64,000 bases of DNA from Streptomyces sp. NBS 14/10. Lineage in GTDB: Bacteria; Actinomycetota; Actinomycetes; Streptomycetales; Streptomycetaceae. A program made the translations under genes and the position numbers. How positions within the stretch are numbered: position 1 is the stretch's first letter; each line of letters starts with the position of its first letter. The stretch is from positions 543,091 to 607,090 of the forward strand of contig NZ_NCSM01000014.1 in assembly GCF_002224125.1 (NCBI RefSeq), in the 5' to 3' direction. The notes below the pieces were generated by a model, which was not told the origin of the DNA, ran no database searches, and was given only the letters and a program-made list of their open reading frames with translations. Positions 46,097-56,101 of the stretch are shown here, piece by piece.

Positions 46097-47293
46097 TCAG
46101 CGCAGGGCGCTCTTGGCCCGCCACTCCTCCCAGCCGACGTTCCAGTCGCCGAAGCCGTTGTTCAGCGCCACCTGCCCCTTGGTCTCCGCGCCCTTGACCT
46201 CGAACGGGTCACCGATCCGCGCCTGGCCGTAGAGCCATGCGGCGTCGGCGTCGCTCATGCCGATGCAGCCGTGGCTCCTGTTGGCCTTGCCGAAGTTCGC
46301 GGCGTTCCAGGGCGCGGCGTGCGCGTACGTCCCCGACCAGGTCAGCCGCATGGAGTAGTCGACCATCTTGTCGTAGGCGTTGCCGAGGTCGACGGTCTCG
46401 GAGTTCATCCGGATGGTGCCCTCCTTGGCCATCAGCACCTCCGTGCCCCGCCAGGAGCCGGTGTCGGCGCCGGGGGTGCCGCCGGAGACCGGGAAGGTGC
46501 GTACCGCCTTGCCGTCGCGCTCCAGGGTGAGCCGCTTGCTGTCGAGGTCGACCTTGACCACCTGCCGGGCGCCGACGGTGAAGCCGAGCTTGTAGTCGCG
46601 TACGAACCAGCCGCCGCCCGTGCCCGAGTCGGTGCCGTTGAGCCGGGCGTCCAGGGTGACCCGGGTACCGGGCCGCCAGTACTCCTCGGGCCGCCAGTCC
46701 ACCCGGTCCTTGCCCGACCAGTCCTTCATCCAGCCCCAGGAGCCCTTGGTGTGGTTGGAGGTGGTGACCTTGAGCTGCTTCTCCACCGCGGCCTTGTTCG
46801 CCACCGGGCGGTCGAAGACCAGCGAGATCGGCTGAGCCACGCCGACCGTGGTGTCACCGCCCGGCCGCCAGTCGACCTTGTTGACCTGGCCGGCCGCGGC
46901 GGTGCTGAAGGTGGACTTCGCGTTTCCCTCCGCCCCGCCCTCGGCGCGGGTGGCCGCCTTGACGGTGTACGTGGTGCCGGGCGCGGCGTTGCGGTCCGAG
47001 GTCCAGGTCCGGCGGTCGTCCGACACCGCGCCGCCGAGCCTGCCACCGCGGCCGTCGGTGACGGTCACCGAGGCGAGGGTGCCGCCGCTCGCGGCGACCT
47101 TGACCGGCTCGCCCGCCTTCCGGGGCGTGACGGTCACCGTCACCGCCCTGCCGCCGCCCGAGCCTCCGCCGCCGACCTTCGCGTCCGCCTTCGCCGGGGC
47201 CGACCCGCCGGAGGAGCAGCCGGTCAGCGCGGCGGTCAGCAGGGCGGCGGCGGCCGTGGCCGCGGCGGCGGGGCGCACACGTATCTGGCGCAA
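46097..47293 (-). CDS. Lipoprotein L,D-transpeptidase with Ig-like domains
   Basis: 398 residues. The lipoprotein signal has a hydrophobic Ala/Leu core and the lipobox TAALTGCSSGG. Two bacterial Ig-like folds (VTVTPRKAGEPVKVAAS..., VAQPISLVFDRPV) precede the YkuD catalytic domain, with KRLTLERDGKAVRTFPVSGG and NRSHGCIGMSDADAAWLYG. The nucleophile is Cys343. It cross-links peptidoglycan 3-3 outside the membrane, as mycobacterial LdtMt2-type proteins do. The start is probably TTG at 47293, 5 nt after GGAGGG; the frame upstream has no lipoprotein signal. It is divergent from the FemX-type gene. Confidence 0.9.
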   Translation of the reverse strand: MRQIRVRPAAAATAAAALLTAALTGCSSGGSAPAKADAKVGGGGSGGGRAVTVTVTPRKAGEPVKVAASGGTLASVTVTDGRGGRLGGAVSDDRRTWTSDRNAAPGTTYTVKAATRAEGGAEGNAKSTFSTAAAGQVNKVDWRPGGDTTVGVAQPISLVFDRPVANKAAVEKQLKVTTSNHTKGSWGWMKDWSGKDRVDWRPEEYWRPGTRVTLDARLNGTDSGTGGGWFVRDYKLGFTVGARQVVKVDLDSKRLTLERDGKAVRTFPVSGGTPGADTGSWRGTEVLMAKEGTIRMNSETVDLGNAYDKMVDYSMRLTWSGTYAHAAPWNAANFGKANRSHGCIGMSDADAAWLYGQARIGDPFEVKGAETKGQVALNNGFGDWNVGWEEWRAKSALR

Positions 47294-47511
47294 CGGAACC
47301 CTCCATGGAAGTGGAAGTGGCAGTGAAAGCCGGGGAGATGACGGGACGCTCAGGACTCTAAGCCGCGAAAAGCCCGGGAATCGGCCTTCGCGGCCATGTG
47401 ACAGCAGCTGCAGAGGAACGGTCATCGTCCGGTCACATTCGCCGAGCGGCGCGGTCATGGGCGGCTGTGAATCTTCCTCGCGTTCCCATCAACGGCACCC
47501 GAGGAGGCGCA

Positions 47512-48699
47512 GTGTCAGCGCTGCTCGTGACGGCGGGCCCTCGTCCGCAGCAAGCCCGGCTGGGGCCCATCACCCCCGAGGCGTACCGCGCCTTCCTGGC
47601 ATCCCGCACCGGCTCCGCCCTGGGCCCCGGCTTTCTGCAGTGCCCGTCCTGGGCCGCGGTGAAGGACGGCTGGCAGGCCCAACTGCTCGGCTGGGGCCCG
47701 GAGACCGGGCCCGGGGCGGGGGAGCTGAGCGGGGTCGCGCTGGTGCTGCTGCGCCAGCTGCCCGGCACCCGGAAGTACTTCGCCTATCTGCCCGAGGGGC
47801 CCGTCGCCGACTGGACCGACCCGGACATCGACGGCTGGCTCGACCCGCTGCTGCGCCATCTGCGCACCTCCGGCGCATTCGCCGTACGCATCGGCCCCAC
47901 GCCCGCCTACCGCAGCTGGACCGCCGCCGCGCTCAAGGCGGCCACCGGCCCAGGACGCCGGCTGTCCGACGTCCTCACCTGCCAGGTCGACCCGCTGGGC
48001 ACCGTCGTGACCGAGCGGCTGCGTGCCCGCGGCTGGCGCCGATGTGGCGACGACGGAGACGGGGCCGGGGACGCGCAGCCCCGCTATGTCTTCCGGGTCC
48101 CGCTGGCCGGCCGTACCCGCGAGGACCTGTGGGGTGGGCTCAACCAGGAGTGGCGGCGCAACATCCGCCGGGCCCACAAGTCGGGGGTACGGGTGGAGCT
48201 GGGCGGCCCCGCCGAACTCCCCGAGTTCTACCGGCTGCTGCGGATCACCGAGGAACGCGACGGCTTCCGCCTCGGCCGCTCACTGACGTACTACGAGCGC
48301 CAGTACGCGGCCCTCAACGCCGAGGCGCCGGGCCGGATGAGGCTCTACCTCGCCCGGTACGAGGGCGAGATCCTGGCCGCCCACACCATGATCACGGTCG
48401 GCCGGCGGGTCTGGTACCAGACCGGAGCCTCCGCCGACCACCGACGCGAGGTACGCCCCTCCAACGCCCTGCAGTGGCAGATGATGCTGGACGCCCACGC
48501 CCAGGGCGCGGAGGTCTACGACATGCGCGGGGTACCCTCCACACTCGACCCCGACGAACGGCCGTTCGGGCTGATGCGCTGGAAGCTGGGCACCGGAGGC
48601 CAGGTCGTCGAGACGCTGGGGGAGTGGGAGACACCATTGAGCGGCACCGCCAACCACGCGCTCCACCGCGCCTTCCAGCTCTACCTGGCCCGCCGATGA
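47512..48699 (+). CDS. FemX/FemAB-family peptidoglycan aminoacyltransferase
   Basis: 395 residues with two GNAT-like halves. Uses aminoacyl-tRNA to attach bridge residues to the stem peptide of lipid II; in Streptomyces this is usually glycine. Landmarks are LQCPSWAAVKDGWQAQLLGW near the start, LWGGLNQEWRRNIRRAHKSGV (the conserved NIRRA-like tRNA/UDP-MurNAc-binding region) and ALQWQMMLDAHAQGAEVYDM. GTG 47512 with GAGGAGG upstream. Its stop overlaps the MurJ start by 4 nt (ATGA), so bridge addition and lipid II flipping are translationally coupled here. Confidence 0.88.
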   Translation: MSALLVTAGPRPQQARLGPITPEAYRAFLASRTGSALGPGFLQCPSWAAVKDGWQAQLLGWGPETGPGAGELSGVALVLLRQLPGTRKYFAYLPEGPVADWTDPDIDGWLDPLLRHLRTSGAFAVRIGPTPAYRSWTAAALKAATGPGRRLSDVLTCQVDPLGTVVTERLRARGWRRCGDDGDGAGDAQPRYVFRVPLAGRTREDLWGGLNQEWRRNIRRAHKSGVRVELGGPAELPEFYRLLRITEERDGFRLGRSLTYYERQYAALNAEAPGRMRLYLARYEGEILAAHTMITVGRRVWYQTGASADHRREVRPSNALQWQMMLDAHAQGAEVYDMRGVPSTLDPDERPFGLMRWKLGTGGQVVETLGEWETPLSGTANHALHRAFQLYLARR

Positions 48700-50735
48700 G
48701 CGCCCCCGCGAACCGGGTGGGCCCGGCGGGCCGGGCGAGCCGGGCGGTGTCGCCGCCCTCGGCAGTCGGCGCGACCCCGACGACCGACGCGCCTCCGGCG
48801 GTCGGCGCGCTCCCGGCTGACGATGTGGCTTCGACCACCGGAGCGGCCCTGGCGGGCGCCGGGGCTTCGGCAGGCGGTGCGACTTCGGTGGCCGGCGCAA
48901 CCTCGGTGGCTGACGCGCCCCTGAGTGTCGGCGTGGCCTCGGCGACCGAGCCCCCGGCAGTCGGCGCGCCTCCGACCCCGGACGTGGCGCCGGCCCCGGA
49001 GGTGGTGGAGGTGGCGTCGGCCCCGGAGGTGGTGGAGGTGGCGTCGGCCCCGGACACAGCGCCAGCCCCCGACGCGCGCCCGGCCGCCGACCGGCCCGCC
49101 TCCGTGCTGCGCAGCGGGGCCGTCATGGCGGCGGGGTCCCTGGTCTCGCGCGCCACCGGATTCGTACGCTCCGCCGTCGTCGCCGCCGCGCTCGGTGTCG
49201 GGCTGGCGGCCGATGGGTACGCGGTCGGCAATTCCGTGCCCAATATCGTCTACACGCTGCTCCTCGGCGGTGCGCTCAACGCCGTCTTCGTGCCCGAGCT
49301 GGTCAAGGCCGCCAAGGAACACGCGGACGGCGGGGCCGCGTACACCGATCGGCTGCTGACCGTCTGTACGGCGGCCCTGTTGCTGATCACCGCCGGGGCG
49401 GTGTTCGCCGCGCCCGCCATCGTCGCGGCGTACACCGACTACACGGGCGGGCAGGCCACGATGACGGTCGCCTTCGCCCGCTACTGCCTGCCGCAGATCT
49501 TCTTCCTCGGTCTGTTCACCCTGCTGGGCCAAGTGCTCAACGCCCGGGGCCGGTTCGGCGCGATGATGTGGACTCCCGTCCTCAACAACGTCGTCGTCAT
49601 CGCCGTCTTCGGCCTGTATCTGGCGACGGCAGGCACCGGGGGCACACTCACCCCCGGCGAGACCGTGCTGCTCGGCTGGGGCACGACCGCGGGCATCGCC
49701 GTCCAGGCGCTGGTGCTGCTGCCGTCGCTGCGTGCGGCGCGCTTCCGCTGGCGGCCGCGGTTCGACTGGCGGGGCAGTGGGCTGTCCCGGCCGCTGCGTT
49801 CGGCGGGGTGGCTGGTGCTGCTGGTGTTCACCAACCAGCTCGCGTACTGGGTGGTGACCTGGCTGGCCACGATGGCCGGGGAGCGCGCGGCGGCCGGGGG
49901 GACCGACGGCGCCGGGTTCAGCGCGTACAACAACGCGTATCTGCTGTGGGCCGTGCCGCACGGGATCGTGACCGTCTCGCTGGTCACCGCGCTGATGCCG
50001 CGGATGAGCGGGGCGGCGGCCGACGGTGACACCGCGGCCGTGCGGCGGGACGTCTCGTACGCCCTGCGCAGCAGCGCCGCCGCCGTCGTACCGGCCGCCT
50101 GTGTGCTGTTGGCGCTCGCCGAGCCGGTGATGGCGGTGGTCTTCCAGTACGGCAGGACCGGCGCGGACGATATCGCGGTGATGGCGGGGGCGCTGATGGC
50201 GTTCGCCCCGGGGCTGGTGGCCTTCTCCGGGCAGTACGTCCTCTCGCGCGCCTTCTACGCGCTCTCCGACACCCGCACACCCTTCTTCCTGAACCTGGTG
50301 ATCTCCGGGCTCAACGCGGGGCTGTCCGGGGCCGCGTATCTGCTGCTGCCCGCGCGCTGGGCGGTGACCGGTATGGCCGGGGCGTACTCGGTGGCGCTGT
50401 TCGGGGGCTGGGCGGCCACCGCGTACGTACTGAACCGCAGGCTCCGGCCCGTGCGCTTGGCGGCCGAGCAGGAGAGGGCGGGGGCGCGGCGCGGCGGGCT
50501 GTGGCGCTCGCCGTCCGTGGCCGCGCTGGCCCGGCTGTCGCTGGCGGCCGTCCCGGCCACCGCGCTCGGCCAGTTCGCGGCCGGCCGTACGGCCCCGCTG
50601 GGCCCGCTCGCCGCCACGACGGTGGGGGTGGTGGCCATCCTGTTGGTCTTCGCGATCCTGGCCCGCCCGCTGCGGCTGACCGAACTGGACGCCGCGCTCA
50701 GGGCCGTGCCCCGCAAACTGAGCCGCCGGACCTGA
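48696..50735 (+). CDS. murJ: MurJ (MviN)-family lipid II flippase with long disordered N-terminus
   Basis: 679 residues. About 135 Ala/Pro/Val/Thr-rich residues with short repeats precede the MOP-superfamily membrane domain that starts at SVLRSGAVMAAGSLVSRATGF. Around 14 transmembrane helices follow, including NSVPNIVYTLLLGGALNAVF, FGAMMWTPVLNNVVVIAVF and LVAFSGQYVLSRAFYALSDT. It flips lipid II for peptidoglycan synthesis. The ATG overlaps the FemX-type stop. Mycobacterial MurJ has a C-terminal rather than an N-terminal extension, so this one needs another explanation. It may be a second, non-essential MurJ of the genome. Confidence 0.9.
   Translation: MSAPANRVGPAGRASRAVSPPSAVGATPTTDAPPAVGALPADDVASTTGAALAGAGASAGGATSVAGATSVADAPLSVGVASATEPPAVGAPPTPDVAPAPEVVEVASAPEVVEVASAPDTAPAPDARPAADRPASVLRSGAVMAAGSLVSRATGFVRSAVVAAALGVGLAADGYAVGNSVPNIVYTLLLGGALNAVFVPELVKAAKEHADGGAAYTDRLLTVCTAALLLITAGAVFAAPAIVAAYTDYTGGQATMTVAFARYCLPQIFFLGLFTLLGQVLNARGRFGAMMWTPVLNNVVVIAVFGLYLATAGTGGTLTPGETVLLGWGTTAGIAVQALVLLPSLRAARFRWRPRFDWRGSGLSRPLRSAGWLVLLVFTNQLAYWVVTWLATMAGERAAAGGTDGAGFSAYNNAYLLWAVPHGIVTVSLVTALMPRMSGAAADGDTAAVRRDVSYALRSSAAAVVPAACVLLALAEPVMAVVFQYGRTGADDIAVMAGALMAFAPGLVAFSGQYVLSRAFYALSDTRTPFFLNLVISGLNAGLSGAAYLLLPARWAVTGMAGAYSVALFGGWAATAYVLNRRLRPVRLAAEQERAGARRGGLWRSPSVAALARLSLAAVPATALGQFAAGRTAPLGPLAATTVGVVAILLVFAILARPLRLTELDAALRAVPRKLSRRT
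48999..49052 (+). repeat. Two tandem 27-bp units in the MurJ N-terminal extension
   Basis: Units 48999-49025 and 49026-49052 are identical and encode EVVEVASAP twice. They are part of the low-complexity leader, in frame. Confidence 0.9.
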
Positions 50736-50768
50736 GCCGCCGCGCCCGACCTGAGCCGCCGCGCCCGA
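50731..50768 (+). repeat. 19-bp tandem duplication after murJ
   Basis: ACCTGAGCCGCCGCGCCCG occurs at 50731-50749 and 50750-50768, and more degenerate copies continue to about 50815. The array starts at the murJ stop and fills most of the gap before the response-regulator gene. Confidence 0.75.
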
Positions 50769-50847
50769 CCTGATCGGCCGCCGGAGCCGACCAGCCGCCG
50801 CATCTGAGCCGCCGTCCCCTCACCTGCCGAAATGGAATACTCCGCAC

Positions 50848-51528
50848 ATGCCACGCGTCCTTCTCATCGAAGACGACCCCTCCGTCCGCGAAGGGATCGA
50901 ACTCGGCCTGCGCCGCCGCGGACATGATGTGCGCACCGCCGCCACCGGGGAGGCCGGGCTCACCGCCATCCGCGAGTTCGGGCCGGATCTGCTGCTCCTG
51001 GACCTGATGCTGCCCGGTATCAACGGAGTCCAGGTGTGCCGCCGGGTCCGCGAATCCAGCCAGCTGCCGATCATCATGCTCACCGCGCGCGGCGACGACT
51101 TCGACGTCGTGGTCGGGTTGGAGGCCGGGGCCGACGACTACATCGTCAAACCCGCCCGTACCGAGGTCATCGAGGCCCGCATCCGGGCGGTACTCCGCCG
51201 GATCGAGGAGCCCGGGGGCCGCCCCGCCGTCGAGTTCCACGGCGACCTCGCCATCGACCGCGCCGGACTGGCCGTGTCCAAGGCCGGGGAACGCCTCGCG
51301 CTCGCGCCCTCCGAGCTGAAGCTCCTGCTGTATCTGACCGCCGCGCCCGAGCAGGTCTTCAGCCGTCAGCAGCTGCTCGAACAGGTCTGGGAGCACAGCT
51401 ACCACGGCGACGCCCGCCTGGTCGACGCCTGCGTACGGCGGCTGCGCCACAAGATCGAGGACGTGGCCGGCAGCCCGCGCTACATACAGACCCTGCGGGG
51501 CTTCGGCTACCGCTTCGGACCGCTGTGA
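50848..51528 (+). CDS. OmpR-family response regulator (AfsQ1-like)
   Basis: 226 residues. Receiver: IEDDPSVREG, Asp52 in LLLLDLMLPG, Thr/Ala in IIMLTARGDD, Lys in YIVKPARTEV. The C-terminal winged helix includes LAPSELKLLLYLTAAPEQVFSRQQLLEQVWEHSYHGDARLVDACVRRLRHKIEDV. The sequence is close in style to the AfsQ1 group. It is followed after 7 nt by a sensor kinase and then a lipoprotein. It probably responds to envelope conditions. Targets are unknown. Confidence 0.9.
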   Translation: MPRVLLIEDDPSVREGIELGLRRRGHDVRTAATGEAGLTAIREFGPDLLLLDLMLPGINGVQVCRRVRESSQLPIIMLTARGDDFDVVVGLEAGADDYIVKPARTEVIEARIRAVLRRIEEPGGRPAVEFHGDLAIDRAGLAVSKAGERLALAPSELKLLLYLTAAPEQVFSRQQLLEQVWEHSYHGDARLVDACVRRLRHKIEDVAGSPRYIQTLRGFGYRFGPL

Positions 51529-51535
51529 GCCCCCG

Positions 51536-52981
51536 TTGACCCGCTGGAGAGCCCGCATCGGGCTGCGCACCCGGCTCGTGCTCGCCTTCCTGCTGGTCGC
51601 CGCGGTCAGCGCCGGCACCACCGCGACCCTCACCTACCGCAAGGCGCGCACCGCGATCCTCGAACAGGCCCAGGACACCGCCGTCTCCTCCTTCCGGGAC
51701 CGGGTCAGCGACATGGGCATCCCACTCCCCGTCGAGCCCAAGTCCCTCCAGGAGCAGCTGCGCCAACTCGCCCGGCAGGGCAAGCCGCACCCCTGGGTGG
51801 TGTTCGCCGAGTACGGATCGGTCCGGGTCTCCTCCGGCACCAGCCCCGTCTCCACCGTCATCACCCCACAGCTGCGCCGTGCCGCGCTCGCCAGCCCGCG
51901 CAGCGGCAGCTTCCAGCGGGTCGAGAAGCACGGCGACCCCTGGCTGACCGTCGCCGTCCCGACCGTCTTCCGGACCGGGAAGACCGTACGCCCCACGGGC
52001 CTTGTGCTGTACGCCGTGATGCCGCTGACCGACGAGGAGGCCAACGTCCGGGCCATGGTCACCGCGGCCCGCGACGGGGCCCTGCCGGGGCTCGCGGTGG
52101 CGTTCATCCCCGCGCTGCTCGCCGCGCGCAGTGTGCTGCGCCCGGTGCGCGATCTGCGGAAGGCATCACAGAGCATGGGCCGGGGCCGCCTCGACACCCG
52201 CATCCAGGTCAAGGGCAGCGATGAACTCGCCGACCTCGCCCGTACCTTCAACGAGTCCGCCGTCGCCCTGGAGCGATCCGTCGGCGAACTCCAGGACGCC
52301 GAGGCGCGCGCCCGCCGCTTCGCCTCCGATGTCTCGCATGAGCTGCGCACCCCGCTCGCCGGGATGCTCGCGGTCACCGAGGTCCTGGACGAGGACGCCG
52401 CCCGCCTCGCCCCCGACACCGCGGCCGCCGTCCGGCTGATCAGCGCGGAGACGGGCAAACTCGCGGTCCTCGTCGAGGACCTGATGGAGATCTCCCGCTT
52501 CGACGCCGGGGCCGCCGAGCTGAACACCGACGAGGTCGACGTCGCGCAGACCATCCGCAAGACCCTGACCAGCCGCCACTGGACCGACCCCGACGAGATC
52601 GTCACCGACCTGCCCGACGGCATCCGGGCCCGGCTCGACCCCCGCCGTTTCGATGTCGTCGTCGCCAACCTCGTCGGCAACGCGCTGCGGCACGGCGCCG
52701 CGCCGGTCGTCGTACGGCTGCGGCTGGAGCCAGGAAGGCTTGTCGCCGAGGTCGCCGACAGCGGCCCCGGCATCCGCCCGGAGGCGCTGCCGCATATCTT
52801 CGACCGCTTCTACAAGGCGGACTCGGCCCGTACCCGGTCGGAGGGCAGCGGCCTCGGCCTCGCCATCACCCAGGAGAACGTACGGCTGCACGGAGGCACG
52901 ATCCGGGCGGCGAACGGCCCACAGGGGGGTGCCGTCTTCACCGTGGAGATCCCACTGACGGGCGGGGAGGTATCGGAGTGA
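51536..52981 (+). CDS. Membrane sensor histidine kinase partner
   Basis: 481 residues. TM1 (LRTRLVLAFLLVAAVSAGTTA), an extracytoplasmic sensor of ~150 residues, TM2 (ALPGLAVAFIPALLAA), HAMP (RPVRDLRKASQSMGRGRLDTRI), HisKA (ASDVSHELRTPLAGM, His268) and HATPase (NLVGNALRHG, VADSGPGI, GSGLGLAI) are all present. Phosphorylates the upstream regulator. The start is probably TTG at 51536 with a poor ribosome-binding site, suggesting coupling to the upstream gene. Its stop overlaps the lipoprotein start by 4 nt. Confidence 0.9.
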   Translation: MTRWRARIGLRTRLVLAFLLVAAVSAGTTATLTYRKARTAILEQAQDTAVSSFRDRVSDMGIPLPVEPKSLQEQLRQLARQGKPHPWVVFAEYGSVRVSSGTSPVSTVITPQLRRAALASPRSGSFQRVEKHGDPWLTVAVPTVFRTGKTVRPTGLVLYAVMPLTDEEANVRAMVTAARDGALPGLAVAFIPALLAARSVLRPVRDLRKASQSMGRGRLDTRIQVKGSDELADLARTFNESAVALERSVGELQDAEARARRFASDVSHELRTPLAGMLAVTEVLDEDAARLAPDTAAAVRLISAETGKLAVLVEDLMEISRFDAGAAELNTDEVDVAQTIRKTLTSRHWTDPDEIVTDLPDGIRARLDPRRFDVVVANLVGNALRHGAAPVVVRLRLEPGRLVAEVADSGPGIRPEALPHIFDRFYKADSARTRSEGSGLGLAITQENVRLHGGTIRAANGPQGGAVFTVEIPLTGGEVSE

Positions 52982-53505
52982 AGAGCGTGAGCCGCCTGAG
53001 CCGCCTGGGCCTTGCCGCGATGGCGGCCGTGTCCCTGACGGGCTGCGGGGTGCGGCAGAGCGACGTCATCGAGGCCGGCGGCCCGGCCACCGTGACGGTC
53101 TTCCCCGACGCCAAGCAGCGGCAGATCGTCTTCTTCGTCTCCTCGGAAGGCCGCCTGACTCCGGTGGCCGGGGGGGTCTTCACGGACACGGACCGGGAGG
53201 GGGGGTACGAAAACGGGAAGGTGCCCGGCGAGATGGCCCTCTCGATGCTGCTCTTCGGCCCGAGCGAGAAGGCGCGCGCGGCCGGGCTCCACACGGAGCT
53301 GCCCCCGGCGGAGGGGCACATCGACATGAAGTCGGGCACGGACCAGGCGTTGGTCCGTGTCCCGGTCGCGGTGCGGCGGCTCGGGAAGACCGCCGTGCGC
53401 CAGCTGGTCTGCACGGCGGCGTATGCGGAGGGCGGCGACGGCACCGCGGAGGTGACCGTCGCGGGTAACGACGGCAGGCTCCCGCCTGCCCACTGCGACG
53501 CGTGA
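52978..53505 (+). CDS. Lipoprotein of a two-component operon
   Basis: 175 residues. Signal peptide and lipobox LAAMAAVSLTGCGVRQSDV. The mature part (ATVTVFPDAKQRQIVFFVSS, MALSMLLFGPSEKARAAGLH) has a weak resemblance to GerMN-type lipoprotein domains. The GTG overlaps the kinase stop (GTGA), so it is translationally coupled. Lipoproteins encoded with sensor kinases (for example CseA, LpqB) usually modulate the kinase, and that is the likely role here. Confidence 0.82.
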   Translation: MKSVSRLSRLGLAAMAAVSLTGCGVRQSDVIEAGGPATVTVFPDAKQRQIVFFVSSEGRLTPVAGGVFTDTDREGGYENGKVPGEMALSMLLFGPSEKARAAGLHTELPPAEGHIDMKSGTDQALVRVPVAVRRLGKTAVRQLVCTAAYAEGGDGTAEVTVAGNDGRLPPAHCDA

Positions 53506-53514
53506 CGCCGCGAG

Positions 53515-53565
53515 GCGATGTGCCCCACCCGACCTCGACGGGTGGGGCCGGGTGGGGCACATCGC
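53515..53565. terminator. Strong bidirectional terminator with an alternative arm
   Basis: GCGATGTGCCCCACCC (53515-53530) and GGGTGGGGCACATCGC (53550-53565) pair perfectly over 16 bp. An internal CGGGTGGGGC (53539-53548) can compete for the left arm. It separates the lipoprotein gene from the convergent malate synthase gene. Confidence 0.85.
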
Positions 53566-53583
53566 CCGCTGCGCGGCTCCGGC

Positions 53584-55200
<1,617 letters not shown>

Positions 55201-55264
55201 GGGCGGTCACTCCTCGGGCGACACAGGGCAAGACATTTGGGCTTCTGTGACTTCTGCTTAGTGG

Positions 55265-55305
55265 ATACTAATTTCCTCATGGCGGAACTTCAACGTTCTG
55301 TTGGA
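55265..55305 (-). promoter_or_regulatory. aceB promoter with a TTCC-N7-GGAA operator in the spacer
   Basis: Read leftward, TTGAAG (55293-55288), 17 nt, TAGTAT (55270-55265). The dyad TTCCGCCATGAGGAA (plus-strand 55273-55287) lies entirely inside the spacer, and a CCAACA-GAAC-GTTGA dyad (plus 55291-55304) overlaps the -35. The first matches the element upstream of allB, and the second matches the one upstream of uraD. Confidence 0.7.
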
Positions 55306-55306
55306 C

Positions 55307-55933
55307 TCAGTCCAGCCGTTTCAGGTCCTCCGGGGTGTCGATGTCATCGGGCCGGGCGATATCGGAGCAGTCGACGAGCGTGACCTCCGACTGATGCTCC
55401 TTCAGATAGGCCCGTGCCCCGCGATCGCCCACCGCACTCGCCGCGACCTCCGCCCACCGCTCGGCGCCGAACAGCGCCGGATGGCCCCGCTGCCCGCCGT
55501 ACACCGCCGCGGCCAGGCACGACGGCCCGTCGTACGCCGCCGCCACCCGGGCCACCGCCGCGGCCCCGATCCCCGGCTGGTCCACGAGCATCACCAGCGC
55601 CGCTCCTGCCTCCGTCCCCGCCCTCGTATCGGCCAGCGAGGCGAGCCCGGCCCGCAGCGAGGAGCCCATGCCCTCGGCCCAGTCCGGGTTGTCGACCAGC
55701 GTGCACCCGGGGAGCTCGGCCTTGGCCCGTACGGCCTCGGCGGCCGCCCCCAGCACGATATGCACCGGTTCGCAGCCGCCCTCCCGCAGCGCCCGCACCG
55801 CGTGCTCAATCAGCGGTCTGCCTCGGTAGGTCAGCAGCGCCTTCGGCCGCCCGCCCAGCCGCCTGCCCCCGCCGGCGGCCAGCAGCAACCCGGCGACCTG
55901 CGCCTTATCGTGCGATGTGTGATCTGTCGGCAT
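55307..55933 (-). CDS. MocA-type molybdenum cofactor cytidylyltransferase (MobA-like NTP transferase)
   Basis: 208 residues. GT-A nucleotidyltransferase: LLLAAGGGRRLGGRPKALL (NTP loop and Lys), WAEGMGSSLRAGL, VMLVDQPGI (metal DQP), YGGQRGHPALFG. MocA-like enzymes make the MCD cofactor form for xanthine-dehydrogenase-type enzymes, which agrees with the xdh operon 40 kb away and with the purine genes around it. It could be another small-nucleotide transferase, but QRGHPALF is typical of this group. It lies upstream of aceB on the same strand, with an aceB promoter between. Confidence 0.85.
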   Translation of the reverse strand: MPTDHTSHDKAQVAGLLLAAGGGRRLGGRPKALLTYRGRPLIEHAVRALREGGCEPVHIVLGAAAEAVRAKAELPGCTLVDNPDWAEGMGSSLRAGLASLADTRAGTEAGAALVMLVDQPGIGAAAVARVAAAYDGPSCLAAAVYGGQRGHPALFGAERWAEVAASAVGDRGARAYLKEHQSEVTLVDCSDIARPDDIDTPEDLKRLD

Positions 55934-56101
55934 TGCCTACCGCTCATCCCTTCTTGATCCCCCTATGTCTCCCCCTATCGCACCCGGTCTGATTTTCGCT
56001 CTCCGTATGGCGTGTCGCGCACAGAGTGGCGTTAACTGATCCGCGGCCTCTCGCGTCCGATCGACGCGTCCAGGGGTCATGGGGAGAAGGGGGCAGGCTT
56101 C

